The notes below the pieces were generated by a model. That model worked only from the letters and a program-made list of their open reading frames with translations. It was not told the DNA's origin and made no database searches. DNA of 64,000 bases from Stenocarpella maydis. Taxonomy: Eukaryota > Ascomycota > Sordariomycetes > Diaporthales > Diaporthaceae. The position numbers and the translations under genes were made by a program. Of the stretch, positions 23,882-36,500 are shown piece by piece; positions within the stretch are counted from its first letter, which is position 1, and every line of letters begins with the position of its first letter. The stretch spans positions 62,001 to 126,000 of the forward strand of contig NQMI01000083.1 in NCBI GenBank assembly GCA_002270565.1, read 5' to 3'.

Positions 23882-24473
23882 TGTTAAACGGAACCGCTCA
23901 GCAGGGCGTTGGTACTCCGTGCAAGGAGTTACCCTAGACTTCGTTGTAAGGAGTTACCCTAGACTTTCTAGCAAGGAGTTACCCTAGACTTGCGAGTCAG
24001 GCGATTTTCGCTAAGTACGCCCAGTGCGTGCGTGACGCAAGATGAGTTTGGTGGCCGTGAGTCGATTATTTTGGCCTGCATTTGCACCTTAATTCAGACC
24101 TCTGCATTACCCTTATTTCTTACCCAAAAAGTATATGACTTAGTGCATTGGATAGCCTGATTTCTGAAGTTTGTATGTACTTAATTTGGGCATTGCTAGG
24201 GCTGTGGTTGGCTAGTTGCTTGGAACCAAAGATGGTGTGTTGGAAGGGCGAATTTTCCGGCATTTGCAAATTTGCACCAGAGCCGACCGCAGCGTGCCCA
24301 GGGGTGAGACGACGTCGGAGGGTATATAAGGAGGGCTTACAGAAGCCCAACTCAATTCAATACAAAGTTGTCCAGACCATTGTCAATTGTCCGAATTCGC
24401 CTCAGGGCACTACACTGCGACCCTGCCGAAATACACGCTGAACTGAATGCTATTCTATAGCACAAATTCATCA
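23882..24473 (+). repeat. Family-B LTR (592 bp), plus orientation
   Basis: It is bounded by TG...CA (TGTTAAACGG to AAATTCATCA). A nearly identical 592 bp copy lies inverted at 44405-44996; the few differences are mostly transitions. Inside are three tandem copies of AAGGAGTTACCCTAGACT (about 23923-23990), a TATATAAG box (24323-24330) and a candidate transcription start region after it. An open frame of 97 codons crosses it but looks incidental. It is not visibly RIP-mutated. Neither flank shows an obvious internal domain of the same element, so it may be a solo LTR; the sequence AAGT on both sides could be a 4 bp duplication if one base is trimmed from each end. Confidence 0.7.
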
Positions 24474-27400
24474 GAAGTACTTATATTAGAAATATAATAG
24501 GATGAGATATGCCCTAATGAGGCTAGACTCCTAGATACCCTTAGAATACCTATAAAACCCTAACGGATGGGTGGATTGCAATAAGCTAATTTGCAAGGTG
24601 CATATGCTTAATAAGGCTCAAGATTAGCATCTACTAAGATAGCAGGAGCTACTGCTTAAATCCCTAATAATAAGAAAGTAGGATTACAGTATATAATAGC
24701 TAATTAAGGACCTATAAAAATTATAAGACATTATAAAGCGGAACCTTAAAAGCATTAAGAAGGTCCTAGCAGCAGACAAATAGTCAAAAAACTAGAAGGG
24801 CTATCTATAAAACCTTAGATAGCAACTGACTATACTACAAGGTACTTATGCGTAATAGCAAGCAACTATAACTACCTAATAGTTCAGGTCAAGCTAGGAG
24901 TCCACACGTGCTTAGCACTCATCAATAGTAAAGCATAAGGGAATTTCATATCCCTAAAAGTAGTAAATAGATACTACCTACTATAGCATAAGAAAAGGAA
25001 ACCCTATAGACTTAATATAGTAGATGGAACTAAAGTCTCTTATAGCAATGGAATTATTAATATAGAGACTAATCCCCTCCTAGTTTGGATTTATAACTAT
25101 ATGGAATTACTATTATTTAATATTATTAAGATAGCAAATTATTAGTTAATCTTAGGAATACCTTAGTTAAGAAAGAATAATCCCTAAATTAATTGGATTA
25201 TTACGTAGATCTTTTGGGATAATGCTATTCTGTAGAAGAAGGTTATAATTAATGGTATAGAAAGGAGTTATATTACTGAGGATAGCGAATAGGCGGCGTA
25301 CTTATATGGACCTATGGATACCTCTGGGAGCAGGCAGAAGACCCAGCTTTAGGAAGATAGAGAAGGATTAGGCTACTTGAGTGCCTTGCGAACGGAGTAA
25401 AGCTAATTAGGAGATCACTACTCTAATATAACTAGTTAATATAAAATAAAGAAAAAGTAATAATACCTCCTTTACCTAGAGGAAGGAAAGAAAGAGGATA
25501 AAATTAATACATTAGTATGGATACTAAAGAACTATTATAAATTTAAGAAGGTATTCTAGGAATAACTTAATACTGTATTACTATAATATATATAATAGGA
25601 TTATAAGATACTATTGAAACTTGGAATAATGCTTTAGTTTAAACCTATTTATAGACTTAATAAAGAGTAACTTAAAGCACTTAAAGAATACCTTAATAAA
25701 AACCTTAAGAAAGGATTTATTAGATTCTTATGATTATTAGCAGGATACCCAATCCTTTTTATACTAAAGAAGAATAGCAAGCTATAACTTTATATTAACT
25801 ATTAATAATTAAATGATGTTATAATTAAAAACTAATACTCTCTCCTACTTATTAAGGAATTATAAGATTAACTTAAAGAAGTAAAATGGTTTATAGTACT
25901 TAACTTAAAATATAGTTATAATCTTATTTAAAAGAAGAAGAATAAAAGATAGTATTTAGGATATACTATAGTTATTATAAAATGATGGTTATACCTTTTA
26001 GATTAACTAATATACTTGCGTTATTCTTGGAAATAATTAACTGAGTTTTAAGTAAATACCTTAATATTTTTATTATTACTTATTTAGATGATATTCTTAT
26101 CTTGTTAGATAATCTTAATAATTATAAGGGATATATTAGAAAGGTTCTTTAAAAACTTTATGATCCTAACCTCCTAGTAAAACTAGAAAAATGTAACTAG
26201 TATATATAAAAAGTTAATTACTTAGGATATATAATTGAATTAGGGAAGATTAAGATATAAGAAGGAAAGGTTAAAATAATTAAAGAATAGCTAACCCCTA
26301 TAAGCGTTAGGGATATTAGAGCATTCCTTGGATATGGTAATTTCTATTGATAATTTATTATATGATATAGCAATATTATAAAACTACTAATAGACCTTAT
26401 TAAAAAGGACTGTACTTTTGGATAGCTGAATGCTAAATAATGAGTTTTTCAGATATTTAAGAATAAAGTTATAGGAGACCTTTTATTTAAGGAAGCAGAC
26501 TTAGAAAAGGAATTTAAGGTCTATATAGATGCCTTGGATAATGCTATAGGTGGAGAACTTACTTAGAAAAATAATAAGGGAAGGATATGCATTATTGCAA
26601 ACTTTAGCAAGAAGTTTAACAAACTAGAAACCCGCTATATTATATTAGATAAGGAATTTATAATAATAGTATATGTATTCTAGGAATAATAGTACTACCT
26701 TATAGGAGTTAAGAAGTAAATTAAGCTTTATATAGATTATAAGAATCTTATAACCTTTATAATAACTAAAACTCTTAATAACTAACAAGTTAGGTATATA
26801 GAGTTCTTATTATAATTTGATATTAAGGTTATTTATATAGATGGAGTTAAAAATATAAGAGCAGATGCGCTTAGTTGAAGACCTAACCATTAGGATGAGG
26901 ATTTACTTACAGAATGGATAGTGTTTAAAACTTAAGAAGATAGAAGCCTTGTTCTTAATTAAGAACTTAATGCTATAACTAGAGTCAACTTCCAAACTAG
27001 AAAAACCCCTATTAATCTAAGGGAATAAGATGAGTTAATTATAAAAATATATAAAGTACTAGCATATAGCTACTAAGGTGTTATAGTAATAATTAAGAGG
27101 ATTTAGCGGAATTATTAGATCCCTAACCTTAAGAAAAAGGTCTAAGATGTTATTAGCAAATGTAACTCTTGTAATAAAAATAAGGCCTCTAAATATAAAC
27201 TGTATGGATTATTGAAACATGTATTAGTACCCATGGCTATATGGTTATTTATTAGTCTGGACTTTATTATTAAGCTACCTCTTTTATAAGAACCCTTAAC
27301 TAGAGCACTATATGATAGTATTCTAGTAGTAGTTTATAGACTGAGTAAGTATGTATACTTCATACTATATAAGGAAGCTAGCACTATAGAAGAACTTGCA

Positions 27401-28380
27401 TATATGTTCTTGCAGATTATTATAAGTAACTACAGAATATTATATAAGATTATCTTGGATAAAGATAAGCTTTTTACATTAAACTTCTAGAAGTTACTAA
27501 TGAAATAACTTGGAGTAAAATAAAAGCTCTTAATAATAGTATATTTATAAATAGATAGATAAATGGAATGAATTAACTAGATTATAGAATAATACCTCTG
27601 ATACTATATTAACTAATTATAGGATAATTGGGTTGAACTGCTACTATTAGCACAGTTTGCCTATAATAGCGCAACTACCAGCATAACTAAATAGTCACCT
27701 TTCTTTGCACTCTATGGATGCGAACCTTAGGCATATTATAAGTTACTACTAGATAGCACCCTAGTGGAATTAGCGGAATAAAAAGTAATATAAATTGGAT
27801 AAATCTAAAAAGATATTTAAGTAGAACTTTCTTTTATATAAAAATGAAAAATGAAATATGTAAATTAGAAAAGAATTGAGGGACTAATTCCTAAGGAGGG
27901 AGATAAGGTCTACCTTTTTTGTTGAAATATTAAAACTAAGCGACCTAGCGATAAGCTTAACTATAAGAAAATTGGCCCCTTTGAAATTTTAAGAAAACTT
28001 TTGGATACTAACTATAAACTTTTGCTACCTAAAGGAATGAAATAATACCTAGTTTTTTATATCTTACTCTTGGAGTTAGCACTTAAGAATGTAAGACTTA
28101 AAATATAGATTGAAACCCTTAATGAATATAATAAGAAATATAAAGTGGAAAATATTATGGATTTAAGATAGCACTAAGGGATGATGGAGTACATTATTAA
28201 ATGGAAAGGCTATAATTTTACTGAGAATATATGGGAATTGGCCTAAAATTTGACCTATTGTTATAACGAACTTAAAAAGTACTATGCGCGGACCACTATG
28301 AAACAGCCCCAAGAGCCAGGAATGTGGCCTAGGAGCCCTATACATAATGAACTATAATGAACTAATGTTATAATAAAGCT
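24474..28380 (+). pseudogene. Gypsy pol remnant: PR-RT-RNaseH-IN-chromodomain
   Basis: Readable with many stops. Protease-like QLILGIPQLRKNNP at about 25141-25200. RT begins at about 25640 with YRLNKEQLKALKEYLNKNLK, followed by KKGFI, and keeps the active-site motif YLDDILIL at 26081-26104. RNase H has VYIDALDNAIGGELT at about 26520 and KKFNKLETRYIILDKEF at about 26610. Integrase has the Cys pair SKCNSCNKNKAS at about 27155-27190, the core start ISLDFIIKLP at about 27250, then SILVVVYRLSKYVYFI and TDRQMERINQ-like sequence. The chromodomain has MEYIIKWKGYNFTENIWE at about 28184-28250. In life this polyprotein copies the element RNA and integrates the DNA; the chromodomain guides insertion to heterochromatin. 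It is non-functional here because of stops. Confidence 0.8.
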
Positions 28381-28843
28381 ATATAATGAACCCCGGTCTT
28401 TATGGCTGAAATAAGGGAAACAACTAATAGAAAACTAGTTATGATGGGGATGACTAAGGCTAGTGACTAGTTAACTCCTCAGGAAAACACGCTAATACTA
28501 GTTACTCTGTCCAATCAACACTCTGAATACTGGTTACGCTAAAAAAAAAAAACCACCTGAATAGATACCAGTATCCGCACCCTATGCCCTAACGGGTACT
28601 GGTTATAAGAAAACGAGATTAGGATGATACGGCATGATTAGTAGGTTAAGAAATAGCTAGAAATTAGGACTAGTTAAGATAATATTAATATAAATTTCAT
28701 TCCTAGTAATAAGACTTATACACTAGATGAGCTACCTATAGGCGCACCCCCTTTATTACTAGTACATATAAATTCAGACCAACTAGTACTATTGCTTATT
28801 AAAGAACTCTAATTAAAAATACTAACCTTACCTTTAGAATGCA

Positions 28844-29385
28844 GCTAAGCCTCTTGTGCCACCATTCCACTAGCCTCCTCTGTGGAACTCCTTTGTGCAG
28901 CCTTGGCGGATTGCGCGGCAATCTGCGCCCGCTCTGCTTCAGCCTCCTCCCTCTCTATATGCTCCAACTCCTCCACATTGTTGATGCCCTAACGGATTGT
29001 ATGCATTATCTTCTTGTACTATATCTGCTTCTGTTTGCGAAGGTGTAGGATCCTTACATTCAGCTGCTGAGCCTCCTCCTCTATAGCCTCTAGCTCCTCC
29101 TCTAGCTAATGGTGTATTAGGGTAACCTTATTTAGTTAATTAGGAGTGAGACCTTGGATGTTGCGATTGGATAAGTTAAGGCGGATACAGGTCTAATAGT
29201 GAGTGGACTTAGAATCTGCAACCTTGCAGTCCTTAGCTAGGTTATGTTCTTTGTAGTAGGAATAAGGTATAGGAATGATGCTGCCCTTTGAGGTAATGGT
29301 GAAAAGAAGAGCGGCCTTATGCTTAGCAATAGAGAAAGACTTTGCGGGATGAGACTTGGTGATCCTACCCAATATAATGAGTTAG
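28844..29385 (-). pseudogene. Antisense Cys-rich/coiled-coil ORF remnant in the gypsy element
   Basis: On the strand opposite to pol, between the chromodomain and the 3' LTR, one frame reads with five or so stops: SIAKHKAALLFTITSKGSII, then YSYYKEHNLAKDCKVADSKS, TCIRLNLSNRNIQGL, a coiled coil (LEEELEAIEEEAQQLNVRIL), KIMHTIR, NNVEELEHIEREEAEAERAQ and a Ser/Ala-rich end closing at TAG 28846-28844. Tyr residues stand where paired Cys would be expected, and TGC-to-TAC is a RIP-type change. The pattern (Cys cluster, then coiled coil, then VEELE-VEREEAEAE) matches a fungal-specific hypothetical family that I recall from many genomes without a known role. It is either an accessory ORF of this element or a separate insertion. 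Confidence 0.5.
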
Positions 29386-29445
29386 AAAGGCATAAATAAA
29401 ATTATGGATGAAACCAGAATTACTTATAGAAACACTTTTGAGGAT

Positions 29446-29466
29446 AAAAGAAGCAAGGAGGGAGAT
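29446..29466 (+). other. Polypurine tract before the 3' LTR
   Basis: The purine run AAAGAAGCAAGGAGGGAGA lies directly before TAG and the LTR start TGTTATTAAC. It primes plus-strand DNA synthesis in LTR elements. Confidence 0.65.
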
Positions 29467-29468
29467 AG

Positions 29469-29912
29469 TGTTATTAACTACTAAGTATTGGCGGCTAACT
29501 ACTGCAGAAGATAATCCTGCAAGTTGGGAAATAGCTCCCGAAAAGGTCGCCCTACCTGATCTAATCAGTGATGCTACCTTATTAGGGTTAGGGCTAGGGA
29601 CCCACTAGAATTGATGGGATTTATGTTAACTCTATTAAGCAATACTTAGTTAATAGTATTATTATTAATTCTATTGAGCTACTGAAGAGTTGGAATATAT
29701 ATATGGATATGGTTATTACCCTAGTAGATAGCTTTTATAGAATAGACTCTTTAGTTGTTAATTTAAGTATTTAATTCCAGCATTACATAGCCTTATAGCT
29801 AGTGATTATTGTTAGTTAACAATATTGCTCATTAACCGCCTAATAATGTATTCCGGAAATAAACCCTTGATCTTTCAGGCCTAATGTACTCGGAAACCCT
29901 TTGATTATTACA
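29469..29912 (+). repeat. 3' LTR of the plus-strand gypsy element
   Basis: A 444 bp direct repeat of the LTR at 22417, from TGTTATTAAC to GATTATTACA. More positions carry T or A than in the 5' copy, in keeping with RIP. Confidence 0.8.
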
Positions 29913-31472
29913 TAAAGTATGAGACTGATTTAAAGAATTTTAATATAAGTAATAATAAGACGTAAATATATACTTAACGCCTAATATATTATATATCTAT
30001 TAGCTTAAATATATATACTACTTTATATTCTTGATTTTTAATAAGGTGTCTTTATATAGTATAAGGGTTAAATAAAATATTCTAAAGCCTAAAAGCTAAG
30101 CTAAAAAAGCTAAATAATTATCCCTATTAAAGGAATTTAAAGTGCTATATAGTTAATAATCTTTTTATTAATACCTTTCTAAATATACATATATTTAATG
30201 ACAATAAATTAAAATAAAAGATTATATACTATTATTATAATATTTGAAAAGCTAATTATTTGAAAAAAAAATATACTTTAATTATTATTAAGAGATTCTT
30301 TTATTAAAGTAAAATAAGAAACATTATAATAACTTCCATATTAAATTTCTTTTAATATATTAAAGAATTGTAAGAAATTATTACTATTAATATAATATGT
30401 TAATATAATATGTTAAATAATATATTATTACTAATATACGTTGTAATAATGCTATTTATAAACTGTGTAAGTAGAATATTTATAATGTAGTATTAAGAAT
30501 ACCTAATTAATATAATTTTTATATTTATAAATCAAGTTTTAGAAATAATATGTTTCTTACTTATGAATGAAATTAAGATAATAAATAAGCTTATTATCTT
30601 ATTATTTTAAAATATTAAAATAAATTTTGAATTATTAATAGCGTTTCATTTATAAATAAACAAATAAATAAAGCAAATAAATTAAGTATTTATATATTAT
30701 TGTTATTATTTTATTTATTATAATTAGAGAAACTAAGTACTATTACTATTGATAACTTATTATGTAACAAATTTATAAATGAATTAAATAATAGGAAAAG
30801 CCTCTTTTAAAATCTTAATAAGCAAAGATGCTCTTCTTTTTGTATTAATTTAAAGTAATTAAAGCTTCTAAACAGTAAATATATTATATATTTAAATATG
30901 AAAATAACCATTATAGTAAATAATATATTAAATAAGTTGGAATAATCATAATCTTTACTTTAATACTATTAACAAATTTTCGTTTGAGAAACAAAGCAGA
31001 ATATAATATTAGATATTAATAGATAAAATTTAATATTAATTAATAACCCCTTATATTAATAGAAAGTATTATGCTTAAAGGATTAAGGAAATTAATATCT
31101 ATATATATTAATTGTTTTAAAATTATTTAAAACCTGAAAATATAAGCTTATTCCTTCTTTCTCTCTAATAACTAATACTAGCTTTATAATAAAATAACTT
31201 TGAATAAAGAAATATATTTCTTAATTAAATATAAAAATATACTTCCTAATGAAATAAATAAAATAACTTATTAAATAACATGATTTATCGGGGAGTAGCT
31301 AGGTATTAGATATAGCCATCCTAGTTTTATATTAGAGTCATAAAAGTATAGTATATATATATATAATATAGGTTTCTACGTATTATTAATATTAAATGAT
31401 GGACTAGTTACTATATATATTGCAGATAAATACCATTACATAGAATAGTTTTAGTAATTCAAATACTATATT
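29913..31472. other. Extremely AT-rich RIP-like DNA, no readable gene
   Basis: Nearly all A and T with TTA/TAA/TAT triplets. No domain could be read. By position it may contain the missing integrase and chromodomain end of the minus-strand gypsy element that the copia element split, but alignment to the plus copy by eye was not convincing. Confidence 0.4.
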
Positions 31473-31677
31473 TGTTGAATGGCCTTTGCCATATGGCTGT
31501 TGGTACGTACGTACAGTAGTTGTTAAACTAGTTCTGTTATTCGATGATCTATCTAGGTTCTAAAATGAGGGAGGGGAAGCATACAGTAGGGGCTTAAGGC
31601 CTCCATATGGTACCTAGGTGGCTAACTAAGCTACCTCATCCCCATACTGATATATGATCTTAAGTGCTATTCCAATA
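31473..31677 (-). repeat. 3' LTR of the copia element
   Basis: 205 bp, starting TGTTGAATGGCC and ending TTCCAATA (RIP-altered CAACA). It matches the LTR at 39046 throughout, for example GATGATCTATCTAGGTTCT and GAGGGAGGGGAAGCATA. Confidence 0.8.
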
Positions 31678-32199
31678 CTGGGGATCTTTTCTTTTATGAT
31701 CATATATCTTCCTTTTAGCCTCTAAGCAGGTTGAACTACTTATATACCTTCCTTCTTAGTGAAATCCCCCTCCTCTCCTCTTATAGGTTGTACTGCTTTT
31801 TACTTTATATACTGCTTGCAACCTCTAACTACTTGGCTGATATTAGTTGTTATCTAACATCTCTTTTACTTCTAACCACCTATACTTCTCTTATCATCCT
31901 TACTTTATAGCTCTTTATATATATAAAAGGAGTAAAAGAAGCACATCCTTAGTAAGATGTCTCCTTTATGAGTCACTTACTTGCGTGACTAACTTGTTGC
32001 TAGCTAGGGATGCTAGTGCTATATGCTTCCTCCCTAATATAAAACCTCTTCCTCTCTCTCTTTTTTTCTTTTTCTTCCCTTCTTCCTTTCTTTATTATAT
32101 AATACCTATATACCCATATATAAACCTTTAGTGTGTGTTTATATGATTACTTCTTCTTCTTTAACTCATTTAATAAAATTTCCTTACTTATATAATATC

Positions 32200-33060
32200 T
32201 TCTGGCTTACACTCTTCTTCTTGCAGCCCTTATAGCTTACCTATCTCGCTTATTATACCTCCTGTTAGGCCTATATCTATCATAGCGGCACCCTTAGTTC
32301 CTCTACTAATAGGTAGTGCTTACCCACTGGAGCTGCTCTTTAGCGTTCTGAATTCTATGCCTGGCCTAACTACCAGCTACTGCATTATAACTCTCTCAAC
32401 TAGTAACTTTATAAATCAGACTCTTCTTACTACCCTTTATATTAATATTCATATAAGCCCTTTCCCCTTCTTTACTATATTTCTAACCTTTATATAAATA
32501 TAATAGGAGGCTAAGCGTATAGTTACTGCCCTTCCCTTATATAATATTTGCATTCTGGTGGATATTAATATATCTAGAGCTAATGTTATTGCCTATCTCC
32601 TTTATTGTTTGAGCTACTTTTATGCAATCCTGATTCAGTTATGCAGTAATCAGGTTAGTAAGAAATGCCTAAAGTATAAGCCTGAGACTTATAAATTTAA
32701 GGATTATATATGAATTCCAGGCTTCCAGGGGAGTACTTGTGCGACCTATATCTAGCAGTTACTGGCTCGGAAGTGTCCCTACTATAAGAAGTATGAGGCC
32801 AATGCTGGTCATATAGGGCATGGAAATCAATAGGGTAGTAGTTTAGGTGATAATAATGAGGGGTTCTCTTAGAATCCTATAACTATAGAGGATATCAAGC
32901 AGGAGATTAAGGCGGAGAAGGCTAAGCCTATTATTGATTCTCATGCCTTTAGCTATATGATGGAATAGGTGGTTTTAGGTTGTATGGTGATTTTCAGAAG
33001 GTTGGCGTTCCGTGTGATGGAATAGAGGGTTGAGTTATATAATGCACTTTCTATACTATA
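32200..33060 (+). pseudogene. Antisense Cys-rich ORF remnant in the copia element
   Basis: On the strand opposite to pol, near the 3' LTR, one frame reads DINISRANVIAYLLYCLSYF, then KKCLKYKPETYKFKDYI, a TGA, IPGFQGSTCATYI, a TAG, QLLARKCPYYKKYEANAGHI, and after a gap TIEDIKQEIKAEKAKPIIDS. The spacing resembles fungal Cys modules of the form C-x2-C ... C ... G-x-C-x2-C ... C (reminiscent of DUF3716), with Tyr at several expected Cys positions; TGC-to-TAC and CGA-to-TGA are RIP-type changes. Its role is unknown. It may be an accessory ORF or a gene carried by the element. Confidence 0.5.
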
Positions 33061-33599
33061 TATTATGAAATTTGAACTCCCCTCTTACCACTTTTTGATT
33101 ACATGTATTGCAATCTAAGTATTAGTATGGGTCCTTAATAGCTTATCTTTATATATTCTAGCTTTATCTATCTTTATTTAAGGCTTATCTTGGTCTTTTT
33201 AGACCCTATCTAGCTTTATTTAAGTCTTATCTTGCTATATCTAGGCTATATTGAGGTCCGTTTGAGTCCTATTTTTATTTATTAAGGTCCTATTCTTAGG
33301 TGTTTAGGTTATATCTAGCTCTATATAGGGCCTGTCCTCCTTTATTTGGTTGTTATCTAGCTTTATATAAGTTAAAAATCTATTAGTTTAGCTTAGTTCT
33401 ATCTTAGTTCTAGCTCTATTTTAGCTTAGTTCTATCTTAGTTCTAGCTTCATTTTAACTTAATTCTAGCTCCATTCTAGCTTAGTTCCAACTTCCGTATG
33501 GGTCTAGATTCTTAATATTTTCTTCCGTATAGACCCCCTATTTTCTATAGCCTATCCTTTATAAATTCAGACCCCCCCTCTAATTCCTCCCCTTTTTAT

Positions 33600-36500
33600 A
33601 TAGACTACCTACTTCTTCCCATCCAGGCGTTTAATATATGCCTTGACTCTAATTCTCAGGGTGTTTGTTATGATTAGCCGCTCTAGTGCTTCATTTGCGA
33701 CTTTTTTTATATAAGTATTTGCTAGGTTGTCCTTCCCATTAATCTATTATACTTCTGATATCTCTTTCCTCTTATATGCTTCTCTTAGCAATATAATATT
33801 AATTATTAGCTTCTTCTCATTAGTTATACCAAGCTTTACCAGGCATTTATATAGTGATTATGAGTCTGTATAGATTACTATTGGTATTCTTAGTACCTCT
33901 AGATAGTTGAAGATTTGGTTAATTATCATACTAAGTGCTATACTACTATTAAACCCTATTATTATTCTATATAGCTTGCTTGCTAGTATGCTTTATGTAA
34001 CTCACTTATACTTTATTAAGCTCTAGTGGATAATATTTCCATAGATCTTAAAGTTAGTCTCTATATAATCTTCTTCCATTACTATAGTAATAATAAATCC
34101 TAGCTGTAAGCTAAGGTCCTTATTATTAGTAAAGGATCTATCTATAAAGATATAGAGCTTTATATAGCTTAAATTAAGTGGTATGAATTTGATCCCTTTA
34201 TTAGGGTTCTCCTTCTGCTACTTAATTTATACGTTTAAGGCTTCCATATCTTTCTCCTTAGGATCCCTGATTTATGCAGCTATAGAAAGATTATATAATG
34301 ACTCTGGTTAGCAGATTGAGGCAATATATGCCCCTTAGGCTCTCTAGGCAATATACTGCTGGGCTACATTATATATACGGGGGTTAATCAGTTCCAATCA
34401 TACGGCTTGTCCTTTTTATATAAACAAGATATTCTCTTTATTCAACTCAATCCTTTCACTATTAAATTCTATTAGCTTTTTAGATGTTAGAACTTCCTTT
34501 AGCTTTATATGGAACTTTTTCTTTCTTAGCTTATCTTCCTCCCTCTTAGAGAATGTTAGTATTATAAAAAAAGAAGGTATTATTTATCTGTATCCCTAAG
34601 ATGCTAAAGTTATATAGCCCGTTAGTAGTAAATAGGAGGCATGGGTTATACATAGAGATCTTCATTTTCAGGGCCTCTATATGGTGGGTGTGGTAGGTTT
34701 TATACTAATGCAGGCCTGCCTCAGCTAGGCTGTATAGTAGTTTTCTAATAATAAGGATTATATCTAGGGGGTATCTGTCCCTAAGCTCCAGGGGTAGTTG
34801 TGCAATAATTATACGGGTTAGTGCATCTTTAGCTTAGGTGTAGGCTTGTATAATATCCTGCAGTTTGCCTTAGTATCTATATGATTGAATGAGTATTAGC
34901 CCTAGGGCTAGAATTAGTCTCTAGCTTATCCTCTAGATAGTCGGGGCTTATATTAGTATCATATGTTTTTCTTTATCCCTAAAGCCCTATATAACTAGCC
35001 TTAATTTTTTAATTAGCTTGGTTAACTTATTTTTAACTTCTTATACCATTTGCATATTAAAGATTCTCAGATGTCTGTATGCCTTCAGGTTGTATTTTGT
35101 AAATTTAAATATATCTTTATTAGTTAGAGCATTAATCTTAAGGGCATTGGATTGTTTAAATGGCTTGCCTGGGCTGGTAATGATATTATCTTCCCTTAGC
35201 TTAATAGCTAGGTTATATGAGTCCCTTTCTTTTTAGGTTAAGAAAGTAATTACTGGTAGTTATATAGTTAACAGATATGTGTATTGTGTGGTTGCTCTCC
35301 TGGGTCTGCCACGCTGATTCAGCTGCACCTGGGTAGCTTCCTTCTTAGGCCTGCCTCTCTTCCTAGCTTGGGTTGGCTGTTGTATGGTGATGGCTTCTTA
35401 TATATCTAGGTTGTCCTATATAGCTGGTTCAGCTATATAAAGGTATGGTTTAGCATATATAGCCCGGAATTATATAGGTCCGTTCACTATACAAATTATT
35501 ATAGTATGCCTATAGATAGCTTCCAGCTTATATAGTCCTCTCTAGCCTTTGTTTTCTCTCTAGATAAAGACTTTGCTTTAGAGAGGTAAGGATAGTATAG
35601 TATAAGTATCTAGTCCATTCCTAGTATTAATCATACAGCTAACCTTAATTTCCATATGGATAATTTAAAGCATCTTTATAGCCTTTTATATAGCTCTTGC
35701 CCTTTGGGTGATATCTAGAGATAGTAGAGATTTATATGAGACTTAAGGGTAGGTACTAAATACTAGGAGGGTTAATATAAGTCCACTTGGCCCAGCTATA
35801 TTATTTAGGGCCTTAATTGCTATCTATAGGATTATCTCATTATCTATAGCTTTATTAATTTCTATATGAAGGATTTCATATGCCCTTTTTAGAGGTCTAT
35901 ATAACCGCTTAACCTTCCCTACGGCCCAATATACCTCCACTAGCATCTCTTTATATAAGATCCCTATAATCTTTGTATTTATATGGAACTCCTCTAATGT
36001 GAAGTTTGTTCCTAAGTTGTATATGATGTATTTAGGTAGGCTGATATAGGTATAGATCCAGCACTTATAGAGTATATCCTAAGTATCTCATGCGGATATA
36101 GATCTAAGGAATATTGTTGCTTGGAAATTTATATCTATATTGATTATATATAGGGCATTCTTCTCTTTAAGTTATATAATATTAATTACTACTTTATAAT
36201 TAAAGTGGCTTTTATCCTTAATAGAGAATTTAAATCATCTTAGGGCTGGGTTATATATCTGGTAGTGGTAGCAGAATTTCTTAATTTTCTCTAGAATGGC
36301 TTCCTTAATATTATTATGCCTTGTACTTCTGAGAAGTCTATATAGTTTCTCTATATGGGGATGGTTAAAGCGCTTATAAAGTTGCTATAGCTGAGGTTCG
36401 GTGAGGAAGGCTCTGGCCTCTATATGGCTAAGGTTAAAGAAAGCATATCCCTATTTTCATATAACTAAAAGTAAAGTATTCCCTTATATAATAATGTTTG

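Larger units (their letters stand above)
22417..29912 (+). mobile_element. Ty3/gypsy chromovirus, RIP-inactivated, with embedded foreign segment
   Basis: Direct LTRs (22417-22851 and 29469-29912) flank a plus-strand pol whose order is protease (about 25140), reverse transcriptase, RNase H, integrase and a C-terminal chromodomain, which is diagnostic of chromoviruses. The copy is inactive: stops occur every few dozen codons, mostly TAA/TAG where CAA/CAG/TGG would fit. Little of gag is visible: from the assembly gap (22852-22862) to 24473 the sequence is not RIP-like and includes an unrelated 592 bp LTR, so another element has replaced or interrupted the 5' part. Between the chromodomain and the 3' LTR is an antisense coding remnant. 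The 5 bp flanks (TTATG and TAAAG) do not form a clear target duplication. Confidence 0.8.

Noticed and set aside
24148..24441. 97-codon open frame (and its inverted twin at 44437-44730) as a gene
   Set aside because: It lies wholly within the family-B LTR across the TATA box. Its conservation is explained by the recent duplication of the LTR.
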